Assembly: GCF_017161565.1 (NCBI RefSeq)
Contig: NZ_CP066796.1
Coordinates: forward strand, 806,001 to 870,000
Direction: 5' to 3'
Length of the DNA: 64,000 nucleotides
Origin: Erwinia amylovora
Lineage (GTDB): Bacteria; Pseudomonadota; Gammaproteobacteria; Enterobacterales; Enterobacteriaceae
Under the pieces are notes generated by a model that saw only the letters and a program-made list of their open reading frames with translations, made no database searches and was not told the origin of the DNA. Both the position numbers and the translations under genes were made by a program. Shown here piece by piece: positions 53,167 through 60,606 of the stretch (positions are counted from its first letter, which is position 1; every line of letters starts with the position of its first letter).

Positions 53167-53227
53167 TTGTAGCTCACTTGTAGCCTAAAACGTAATAGGT
53201 TACCTTCTAATCATTCTCGGGCTACAA
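53167..53227. repeat. short direct and inverted repeats between mutS and the integrase
   Basis: TTGTAGCT (53167-53174), TTGTAGCC (53178-53185) and the inverted GGCTACAA (53220-53227) surround the space before the integrase. They could be arm-type or core sites of the integrase; no second att copy was found in the window. Confidence 0.3.
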
Positions 53228-53241
53228 ACAGTGGTGATACT

Positions 53242-54174
53242 TTGAAAACAACTCTCAGCCAGTCTTTCATTATCAACAAGTTAAGTATCCATGTTAAGCC
53301 AGAACTCAATAGCTCTGGGAAAGTTGTTTTCGAACCTAACCCACAACAGAAACCATACATCGTTTTTGACGATCACCGTGATTCGCCGGTAGGTTTTGGT
53401 GTAAAGGTAAGTTTGACGAAAAAAACCTATGTAATCCAGAGAAGAGTGTCTTCTGGTACTCGTGGTGTGAAAGAAGGTAAGAAACCGAGTTCGGTCTTAA
53501 AAGTGAAAGTAGGGAATGTTTCTGATTTTCCGAGTATCGATCAAGCTCGTGAAGCTGCTAGGCAATTGGTTCAGACCATGATCGTCACCAAAAGAAATCC
53601 GAATAGGATTAAACGAGAAACAGAGGCTTCTGAACTCACTATCAGTGAAGTGTTTGCTCAATATCGTCAACATCTTCTTGGCAGGTCTAAACCAGCCAAA
53701 CCAAACACACTGTCAGTGTTGGACAAAGCAGAAAATCGCCTGAAAGAGTGGGAAGCTTTACGAGTAAAGGATCTCACTGGTAATGAAATCCTTCGTAAGT
53801 TCGATGAAATTGCCAGCAGAGCCAGGACAGCAGCAGAACAGACGTTTCGATGGATAAATGTGGCAGTGAAACATGCAATCGAAATCGAAGCTGGGAATGC
53901 TCAAACCCAACAAAGGCCACCTACTCTGTCTTACAATCCTTTTAACATCCTAAAAGTGCAAAAAAAGTTCAGGACTCGATCAGAGCTTGAGGATAGTTAT
54001 CGTGCAAAAGGTGTTAGAAATCCACTTTCTCCAAAAGATACTCTTGGCCGATTTTTAACAGCATTACATAACAAGAGAAGCTTCAACCGTCTTGGCTGTG
54101 ATTACCTTCTGCTCAGGTGGCCAAATTCACTATGCCACTACAGTGACATAATACATATATATGTGGCTGATTAG
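53242..54174 (+). pseudogene. truncated tyrosine-recombinase integrase
   Basis: The N-terminal part of a phage/island integrase, 310 codons starting at TTG 53242. An arm-binding-type domain (about residues 30-95, with KVGNVSDFPSIDQAREAARQL) and the SAM-like core-binding domain (about 120-220, TISEVFAQYRQHLL, ARTAAEQTFRWINVAVKHAIE) are visible. The frame then follows the family to GCDYLLL, after which the sequence diverges (RWPNSLCHYSDIIHIYVAD) and stops before the catalytic Arg-His-Arg-Tyr region. The enzyme must therefore be inactive. It marks the mutS-side border of the secretion island and is AT-richer than mutS. Confidence 0.85.
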
Positions 54175-54461
54175 GCGAAAGACGCTCAGGTCATCACGCG
54201 TTAAAGTGATGTTTAATAATCTTTACTTATCCAGCCAGCTGTTCTGATCATCAGTTCATGGTGTTTTTTAGCGATTAAAGGGCTTGAAATATTTAAGCAC
54301 GGGCGACAAAACTGCCCCCGCTGTTTAATTTTTCTCTTTTATTCTTTACGAATAAATTTTACCAGCAGTGACCCTTTAAAAGACCAAAAGCAGTGAGATG
54401 ACTGGCGTACGATTAGCGAATAAGAAGAATACGTCTTTTACCAGCAGAATAATGATTCATT
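54175..54461. other. 287-bp gap between the integrase remnant and the iagB remnant
   Basis: AT-rich, no gene or RNA recognised. It may be debris of the missing integrase 3' end, but no recombinase motif can be read in any frame. Confidence 0.4.
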
Positions 54462-54964
54462 TTATTTGCATGAGAATTTATCACGAATACCATTCTGACG
54501 GGCGATTATCAGCTTTTCAATTTTATGAGACTTGTAGGCAATAATAGATACGATATTTTTGACGTATTTATCATGATAAACGGGGGTGCTTGAGTGATAC
54601 CTTCCTATACCATCCCAGGTATAGCCATGACGATCGATAACCTGGCGGAGTATCCACGTTCCTGAAAAAACATTTGCGCAACTGTTTTCACGTAGCGCCT
54701 GCTCGGTGATCCCCATCCCTTTCAGAGTGTTGAAATGGATACTATTGACCTGCATAACACCAACGTCAACCGTGTTGTTTTTATTCCTGGTGATAGCGTT
54801 TTGTTGATTTTTGATTCTTGCCAGATGATAGCTTTAATCAACAGGGGATTTATTTGAAAGCATAACGCTGCCTCATCAATGCAGTCTCCCTGCTGAGATG
54901 ATGCGAATGGAGAGAACAGGGTCAACAGGATGGAAATAAAAACAACATTCATTTTCGTGAACAT
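54462..54964 (-). pseudogene. iagB: frameshifted IagB/IpgF-type lytic transglycosylase
   Basis: Specialised peptidoglycan hydrolase that opens the wall for a type III apparatus. The 5' part (54722-54964) has a signal peptide and the family core CIDEAALCFQINPLLIKAIIWQES with the catalytic Glu. The 3' part (54462-54755) has MQVNSIHFNTLKGMGI, WILRQVIDRHGYTWDGIGRYHS and the closing DKYVKNI. They are in different frames; adding one A to the AAAA run at 54799-54802 (minus-strand sense) would join them as SKINKNAITRNKNNTVDVGVM, the expected family sequence. So a single-base deletion disabled the gene, or the assembly has an error there. Confidence 0.85.
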
Positions 54965-55030
54965 AAGAGTAGTTACCGGTTTGCATCCGGGACAGGGAAT
55001 TTACGGGAGATAAATAAAGGGGGCTGTGGT

Positions 55031-55399
55031 TCAAGAGTAATCACTTTCTTTATCATCTGGAGATAAAAAAGCACGATTCATCATGTTGTTGATCAGCATA
55101 TTAACCCCGAGCATTTGACTGGTATTTCTGTCGAGTGTTTCTGTCGTGTAATCCTGAAAGTTTGGATCGCCTCGCAGTGTGCTGTCAGTGTAAAGCAAGG
55201 CATTAATTAACTGTTGTGATGAATATTTATGATCGGTATCGAGTGACTGGATTTTATTGATAAGTTCAGCAAGTGTCCCTTCCGGTTTAGTATCGCGGAT
55301 GAACTGCAGAACCCGATCGTCGAAGCTTAATTCACTCGTTGCATTATGGCTATTGATATCACATTGGTATGCAGAGAGGTTTTTCAAAAAACTGGTCAT
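55031..55399 (-). CDS. unrecognised 122-residue protein in the orgC position
   Basis: I do not recognise this protein. It is small, acidic and polar without signal peptide or membrane segment, with MTSFLKNLSAYQC at the start and MLGVNMLINNMMNRAFL near the end. The ribosome binding site AAGGAAAC is strong. It begins 25 bp after orgB stops, in the same transcription unit, at the place where Salmonella has orgC, a secreted type III protein that affects needle assembly. Position only suggests a similar role; no sequence similarity can be claimed. It could be an early secreted substrate or a chaperone. Confidence 0.7.
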   Translation of the reverse strand: MTSFLKNLSAYQCDINSHNATSELSFDDRVLQFIRDTKPEGTLAELINKIQSLDTDHKYSSQQLINALLYTDSTLRGDPNFQDYTTETLDRNTSQMLGVNMLINNMMNRAFLSPDDKESDYS

Positions 55400-55424
55400 T
55401 TACCGTTTCCTTAATAAGTGTATT

Positions 55425-56072
55425 TTATATACTAACTTTTTTCTCGCTTAACTCTGTTAGCTGTATGATGATATCACTAAGTAGATCTGGAATTAAACTT
55501 TCTATTTCCTTATTAGATGACACGATTTGATCTTCGGCAGCAGACAGCCATTGTTGACATAATGAATCACTGGGAAAGCGTATCGAATCTACGTCATTCT
55601 GTACGGTAATATGGTTATCCTCACAGAACAGATAATTAGAAGTATCCGTGTTGTCTTGCAGTTGTACTGATTTGGGTATAATGATCTTAAGTGGTTTCTG
55701 GTGGCCACATTCACCCTGAAGATGGTGAATAATTCGCTCGACGATTACCGTGTCCTGCAGTGACGATTTGAGCGCATTATGCAAATTATCACGAAACGAC
55801 TGGATTCGGGCTTCCTGAAGTCTTTCATAGTTGTCGAGCATCGCCGTTAATTGAGAAAAAAAAAGTTTAAATCCTGTTGTAAAGCCTTCTTTTGCGCAGT
55901 TTTCTCTGAGCTCAACGGTATGTAACTCATATTCACTATAAATTTCGCTGCAACGATTCAACGTTTTCTCAAGGGCAGTGGCCATACTACGATGGCGGTT
56001 GCGTTCGTTAGATTTTATCAAGGTTTGTTTGTTAAAATCCCTGGGTAATTCGTCACTGGTAATTATTCGCAT
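55425..56072 (-). CDS. orgB: type III secretion stator-type protein OrgB/MxiN (SctL)
   Basis: Cytosolic ATPase-associated protein that links the secretion ATPase to the sorting platform with OrgA and SpaO. The 215-residue length, mostly helical charged N-terminal half and C-terminal weak SctL domain, with FFSQLTAMLDNYERLQEA in the middle, fit OrgB. Identification rests mainly on gene order after prgK-orgA. ATG 56072 was chosen to start at MRIITSDELPRDF, overlapping the orgA end by 20 bp; a longer frame to 56141 lies inside orgA. Confidence 0.8.
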   Translation of the reverse strand: MRIITSDELPRDFNKQTLIKSNERNRHRSMATALEKTLNRCSEIYSEYELHTVELRENCAKEGFTTGFKLFFSQLTAMLDNYERLQEARIQSFRDNLHNALKSSLQDTVIVERIIHHLQGECGHQKPLKIIIPKSVQLQDNTDTSNYLFCEDNHITVQNDVDSIRFPSDSLCQQWLSAAEDQIVSSNKEIESLIPDLLSDIIIQLTELSEKKVSI

Positions 56073-56607
56073 AAGTGATTGCCATTTTGAATAAATTAAT
56101 ATGATTAGGTGTCGCTTTAACGTGGAGTTCGGGCAAATCAATTCCGGCAGGGAAGCCTAATAAAATGCGTTGCTTCAAAGCGGGGAGCAAAGAAGACGCC
56201 ATACTAAGTATAAAGGCGGCTCCCCAGGCCAGAGTATCAACTCTTCGCTCCGCTTCATCGATAGTGACATGATGAATAAGCGGTAGGGAAATAAAAGCCA
56301 GCAGTTGTGGGTCGCAAATAAGTGCTGCCCCATAACCCGGTAACCGGTTACGTAATAAATAACCACCAAGCAGATGAGCGATGCGAGGCAACTGGTGCCA
56401 ATGTGCAACGATCAGCGAAGAGTTGATGTCAGTTGGCTGCCAATATTTATTTTCATTATCAAGTTGAAAATGCGAAAGTAACCAGTAATTTATCAGTACA
56501 TCATTAAACACTTCACCCTGCGCTAAACTGTCGGGTAAATGGCTGGGATCGGTATAGTCTGAGGGGTAATACATTATCTGCATTACATGTTCAGCATCAT
56601 GCTTCAT
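56053..56607 (-). CDS. orgA: type III secretion sorting-platform protein OrgA/MxiK (SctK)
   Basis: A 184-residue cytosolic component that docks the sorting platform to the inner ring protein PrgH. No membrane segment; the family-like core is LLGGYLLRNRLPGYGAALICDPQLLAFISLPL. Sequence similarity is moderate and the call is helped by its position. Its start overlaps prgK by 11 bp and its end overlaps orgB by 20 bp, so translation is coupled. Confidence 0.82.
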   Translation of the reverse strand: MKHDAEHVMQIMYYPSDYTDPSHLPDSLAQGEVFNDVLINYWLLSHFQLDNENKYWQPTDINSSLIVAHWHQLPRIAHLLGGYLLRNRLPGYGAALICDPQLLAFISLPLIHHVTIDEAERRVDTLAWGAAFILSMASSLLPALKQRILLGFPAGIDLPELHVKATPNHINLFKMAITYANNYQ

Positions 56608-57364
56608 TTAACCCCTCTTCTTTTTTGGGGGAAGGTGATTTTTGTTTAACCGGACGAGAAATGTACTGATAAAACAAATATCCTCCCGTTGCTACCGCTA
56701 AGAATAAGGTTAGCGCAAGCATAATTAACCATTTACTGGCAATGTTGGTGGGAGCCTTCAACGGGGTTGAATACTGGATAATGGGGGCCGGGAAAAGTAC
56801 AACAGAAATATTTTCATAAAGCACATCATCCAGACTGTTTTTTATGAGTGATTTAATCTGAGGTATAAACATGGTCTCATCGATTTCTCCCTTATATGAG
56901 ATAAGTACACCGACATGACCTACGGATTTTTTTGCGCTGATGTCATTGTTGAAGGAAGGATAGCTTAAATGTACACGAGCATTCACGACCTGAGCAATGA
57001 TCCTTAGTGATTGTTCCAGTCTTTGTTCCTGTAACGAAAGTACCCTGGCCTGTTCCGCATTCGGTGAGGCGACCAAAGACCCACTTGGGAAAGCTTCGCC
57101 GATTTGAACATCCGCAGACCAAGGCAGCTGGTACTGATTGATAATGGAAAGTGCAGCTGTATTTTCGGACTGCCCAACGGTTATTACATAGCCGGCTTTC
57201 AGATTGCCATTTTTATGTGCGGAAATATTATGCTGCTGCAAGATGGCAACGACATGATTAGCTTGTGACTGAGTCAGGTTATCAAGTAATTTTTCATCAT
57301 TGCAGCCAGAGGTCAGGGCGGCAGTCAGTAGAATAACAATAGACCGAAAAGAGTATTTTATCAT
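56597..57364 (-). CDS. prgK: type III secretion inner-ring lipoprotein PrgK/MxiJ (SctJ)
   Basis: YscJ/FliF-type lipoprotein of the inner-membrane ring. Lipobox LTSGC near residue 21; the ring-building motifs DNLTQSQANHVVAILQQHNI and RIIAQVVNARVHLSYP follow. A membrane segment near residues 210-232 precedes a short basic cytosolic tail. 255 residues. The ATG overlaps the prgJ stop by one base (TAATG). Confidence 0.93.
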   Translation of the reverse strand: MIKYSFRSIVILLTAALTSGCNDEKLLDNLTQSQANHVVAILQQHNISAHKNGNLKAGYVITVGQSENTAALSIINQYQLPWSADVQIGEAFPSGSLVASPNAEQARVLSLQEQRLEQSLRIIAQVVNARVHLSYPSFNNDISAKKSVGHVGVLISYKGEIDETMFIPQIKSLIKNSLDDVLYENISVVLFPAPIIQYSTPLKAPTNIASKWLIMLALTLFLAVATGGYLFYQYISRPVKQKSPSPKKEEGLNEA

Positions 57365-57687
57365 TATTGTGATTTAACCAGAGTTTCTATTGTACCGATT
57401 CCTTTGCGTGCCAGAGTACTGACAAGGGATACATAATTACTGTATTCACCAATATAATTTTGTAGCATTAATAATTTCTGCGGGTCGCTGGTAAACTCTG
57501 GAGACTGACTCAATGTGTTAATCATATTCTTAAATTCAAGATCGGTTTCACTAATTTTATTGAAGGTATTGGATACCAGATTATTAAAAGTCTGGTCCTG
57601 TACGGTTAGCGAAGCATTATCATCAGGCCCTGAGTCATCAGGTGACAATTTGGTGAAGGTTGACAGCGCTTCTATAGTATGACCCAT
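57364..57687 (-). CDS. prgJ: type III secretion inner-rod protein PrgJ/MxiI (SctI)
   Basis: A 107-residue early secreted protein that forms the inner rod and helps substrate switching. No signal peptide; the C-terminal half is helical with PQKLLMLQNYIGEYSNYVSLVSTLARKGIGTIETLVKSQ-type rod motif, shown here by NYIGEYSNYVSLVSTLARKG. It lies between prgI and prgK, as in SPI-1. Confidence 0.9.
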   Translation of the reverse strand: MGHTIEALSTFTKLSPDDSGPDDNASLTVQDQTFNNLVSNTFNKISETDLEFKNMINTLSQSPEFTSDPQKLLMLQNYIGEYSNYVSLVSTLARKGIGTIETLVKSQ

Positions 57688-57734
57688 AAATTATTGATCC
57701 TGGTTTAAAAGGTACGGAGTCCCGTACCATAAAG

Positions 57735-58004
57735 TTAGCGGAAGTTTTGGATAATAGCAGCACCAATATCTTTGTAGGCTTTAACCGTACTGGTTTGAGC
57801 GTTTCGAAACAGCGTGTATTCTTGTAATTTCGCTTGATAGCTAGCCAGCACTGCCGGGTTAGAGGGATCTTTTTCAAGAGCCTCTTCAGCTTTAGTTAGC
57901 TCTGTTATCATATTTGCAGCGCCAGCCTCAAATTTCTGTGAAACTTCGTCTAAAAAGTAGCCGTTATCAGATAAGGCAGTGGTTTTATTTTCAATGTTAG
58001 CCAT
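57735..58004 (-). CDS. prgI: type III secretion needle protein PrgI/MxiH (SctF)
   Basis: Needle filament subunit, 89 residues, entirely helical hairpin. The SPI-1 signature is clear: DPSNPAVLASYQAKLQEYTL, then RNAQTSTVKAYKD and the C-terminal IIQNFR. It is 2 bp after prgH; the AAGGAAG ribosome binding site lies inside the prgH tail. Confidence 0.95.
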   Translation of the reverse strand: MANIENKTTALSDNGYFLDEVSQKFEAGAANMITELTKAEEALEKDPSNPAVLASYQAKLQEYTLFRNAQTSTVKAYKDIGAAIIQNFR

Positions 58005-58006
58005 AA

Positions 58007-59272
58007 TTATAAACTTCCTTTTTTGATTGGAAAATACCAGTGACGTGGATTCATAAACAGGTAGCCGTCAGATGAATCTACATAAGACTTATCTTGTAAC
58101 CAGTTGTCATCGAGGTTGATTGAAAAACTAATGATACTGTTACCCCATTGATGATTGAATTCTTGAATAAAATATTTCAGGTTGCTAAGTGCACTGTCGT
58201 TGAGTGCATCCCGAGTAATTAGTCCATAGCCGGTAGAAGTGGCAATTTGCCGATATGGAATATGCAGCCGATCGAGTCCCTGGCGGGCTTCCTGAAGCAG
58301 TTGGTTCTTAGTTCTGACTTTCACACTGACGTCCAGTGCAAACGGGATATGCCGTAATGCTGCCGCCTTTAAACCTGCAACCTCAGCTGTTGTTAGCTGA
58401 CGGTATACCGCAAGCACAGGATGTTGAGGGGAGCCGTAATCAATCTGCAATACCGGATAACCTGAATGTTGCAACTGGGTCACAACAGTGAGTTTCTGCT
58501 CTTTCAGCCAAAGAGGAATGACATCCGGATTTTCTTTCAGCTTTAAGAGTGCTTCTTTCGCCCATTCCATCTCCTGAAAATGATGCGCCAGGACATAGAT
58601 ATTCTGGTTATCCCGGGCTTTGACAATATAGAGAGGAGAGGGTGATCCGGCGAGAGCTTCACTGAGCGTTAACACTCGTTGCTTTGACTCAAATTTGTTT
58701 AACCCAATCAGCGATGCAAGTACCAACAGTACTAGCAACAAAGTAGTTGTTAAAAAAATAGTCAGAATCTTCTTTTTCTTGTCAGAACCAGCGAACTGTT
58801 TATCAGTGTGTTCAATGTTTGAAGCGGTAGATTGATTGAATTGCCTTATTTCATCTGACCATTCGTCCGCACAGCGCTTTAAGGCGAAGCGGACAGGTCC
58901 AAGAGTGAACACTTGATTCTCATAAATCGTCGATTCATAACTTCCTGACTCGTCGTTTATCTCAGTACGAAAGCCACTCACCCCGTCGTTATCTGCATAG
59001 CCAGACAGGAATAAGGTGACATTAGGAGATTCCGCATCGCCTGGAACATAAAGAGTGTTCCGCGTGTAATGAGCTGCATGCTCATGAGAAGATTCTAACG
59101 GTGCTGTTTTATCGTGAAGTGCATACGCCGGATTGATGATAAGAAAATAATCGTCAGCAGGCAGGTGCAGCTCGCAGCCAAACATTGGACCAAACAGTAT
59201 TTTTAATGTGTAATTTGGCTGCCTGCTATCAGTTATAGCAGTAGACGACATTTCTTCAAGCTTGGTGTTCAT
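58007..59272 (-). CDS. prgH: type III secretion inner-ring protein PrgH/MxiG (SctD)
   Basis: Outer part of the inner-membrane ring. Order: cytosolic FHA-like domain (to about residue 150), basic KKKK before a single membrane segment near residues 163-185, and a large periplasmic ring domain ending DGYLFMNPRHWYFP, as in PrgH. Start uncertain: ATG 59272 gives 421 residues (MNTKLEEMSS); ATG 59251 has a better AAGAA spacing, and the frame is open to 59377. It heads the prgHIJK-orgAB operon and is divergent from invF. Confidence 0.92.
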   Translation of the reverse strand: MNTKLEEMSSTAITDSRQPNYTLKILFGPMFGCELHLPADDYFLIINPAYALHDKTAPLESSHEHAAHYTRNTLYVPGDAESPNVTLFLSGYADNDGVSGFRTEINDESGSYESTIYENQVFTLGPVRFALKRCADEWSDEIRQFNQSTASNIEHTDKQFAGSDKKKKILTIFLTTTLLLVLLVLASLIGLNKFESKQRVLTLSEALAGSPSPLYIVKARDNQNIYVLAHHFQEMEWAKEALLKLKENPDVIPLWLKEQKLTVVTQLQHSGYPVLQIDYGSPQHPVLAVYRQLTTAEVAGLKAAALRHIPFALDVSVKVRTKNQLLQEARQGLDRLHIPYRQIATSTGYGLITRDALNDSALSNLKYFIQEFNHQWGNSIISFSINLDDNWLQDKSYVDSSDGYLFMNPRHWYFPIKKGSL

Positions 59273-59727
59273 AAAAAAGGACCATTGGCATGTAAACCAG
59301 TAAACGGAACTGTTGATTGAGTTATACGGTGACTGTATATGACCATTGCGAACACCCGAATCCCACAAAAAACTCACAGCGTATATTAAATAATTCTACT
59401 TGGATAAGAGTGCATTCAGTCCTACTTACATATATAAGCATGTCATTGGTTGGTATTGTTTTGATTAATAACATCATAATAAAGGGTTTATTTTGTGGAG
59501 AAAATTATATTTTTTTTCGGTCAGCGAAGCTACGAAAATTTATTATATTTTTATTATTTTTTTATTATTTTTTTATTATATTTTTATTGTTTTTTTTCTA
59601 TTAAATGAGGTTGTTGTTTCTATTGATCATCAAAATTTTTCTGGTATATTTAATGGTGTAATATACGAGTTTGCAGTGTTACATAATCGACTTAACTTTT
59701 TTTCAGAGCTGCGGGTGCTAATTTATT
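59273..59727. promoter_or_regulatory. divergent prgH/invF control region with a long A+T tract
   Basis: A 455-bp region. From about 59537 to 59602 the sequence is almost only T and A, with repeats of TTATTATTTTT, so it is probably bent and a good target for H-NS type silencers. Both promoters of the island should lie here, but no -10/-35 pair or hrp box stands out. Two plus-strand frames across it are low-complexity and not genes. Confidence 0.6.
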
Positions 59728-60606
59728 ATGAAGTGGGTGTTAGATAGCCGTATAGCACACTATCGGCCTGGCTTGAAAGTTGATGCCGATAGTCTTTCAA
59801 GTAAGGACACAGTTGTTATAGACGACATGCTTGAGATTAATCACAATCTGGTATTTGCCAATCCTCTTGCAAAGGATTCCATGCTGAGGTTTCAGGTAGC
59901 TGACGGTAATATTTATGATCTACCCGTTCTAAAACAATCCGTACTGATCGCATCACTAAAAATTTTAAAATTAGATGTTGTCGGTCCATGGGATATCGAA
60001 ATATTACCTATTCAAAAGGTGGCTACTCTTTTGTCTTTTATGGATTATCACTTCGGAAGTGCTGATTATTTCTTCAAGAAGGAGTCTGTCAACGAAGACT
60101 CCCTGACGTTATTCGATAACAACTTCTTGAATATATCACTGACTGAAGGATGTCATAAAAGATTCATGAATGTTCTTACCAGTGCAGTATTAAATCGGCG
60201 TGAACAAAATCTTGAAAGCATCGCTCCGTTTATCCGTAAACTCGAAAGCTATTGGTTAGCGTACTTTCTGTTGTCTCAGGCTATGAGTGGCAGGTCTGAA
60301 GATAATAATCTTAATGTTTACAACGTTTGCAAGGCATATGGCGTGTCTGAATCCCAGTTCAGGAAGCTTTGCCATCATGTATTTTCCCGCGGTCCTAAAA
60401 AACAACTTTGCATGTGGCGGGCCGCGCACAGTGCTTTACAGTTAATAGAGAACGATAAGCCGATTGCAGTAGTAGCCGATATGAACGGCTATGCTTCTTC
60501 TTCTCATTTTGCAAGTGAACTGAAATCACTCTTTGGTATTACTCCACGGGAATTTAAAAAAATAGAAGGTTTTCTTGATGAAGAGGCACGTAGTGGTAAA
60601 AATTAG
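59728..60606 (+). CDS. invF: AraC-type type III secretion regulator InvF
   Basis: Transcription factor that, with a chaperone such as SicA in Salmonella, switches on effector genes. The C-terminal AraC/XylS domain (about residues 185-285) has two helix-turn-helix motifs: VCKAYGVSESQFRKLCHH and the more typical AVVADMNGYASSSHFASELKSLFGITPREF (shown here as GYASSSHFASELKSLFG). The N-terminal half is not similar to known sensor domains. 292 residues from ATG 59728, which has a weak ribosome binding site. Its end overlaps invG. Confidence 0.88.
   Translation: MKWVLDSRIAHYRPGLKVDADSLSSKDTVVIDDMLEINHNLVFANPLAKDSMLRFQVADGNIYDLPVLKQSVLIASLKILKLDVVGPWDIEILPIQKVATLLSFMDYHFGSADYFFKKESVNEDSLTLFDNNFLNISLTEGCHKRFMNVLTSAVLNRREQNLESIAPFIRKLESYWLAYFLLSQAMSGRSEDNNLNVYNVCKAYGVSESQFRKLCHHVFSRGPKKQLCMWRAAHSALQLIENDKPIAVVADMNGYASSSHFASELKSLFGITPREFKKIEGFLDEEARSGKN

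Noticed and set aside
59273..59727. A hrp box driving the Inv/Spa-type island
   Set aside because: No GGAACC followed at 15-16 bp by CCAC was found in the prgH/invF region; the system appears not to belong to the HrpL regulon.
59317..59747. Two plus-strand frames between prgH and invF
   Set aside because: They translate a low-complexity A+T tract into strings of Phe, Ile and Leu; the region is better read as promoter DNA.
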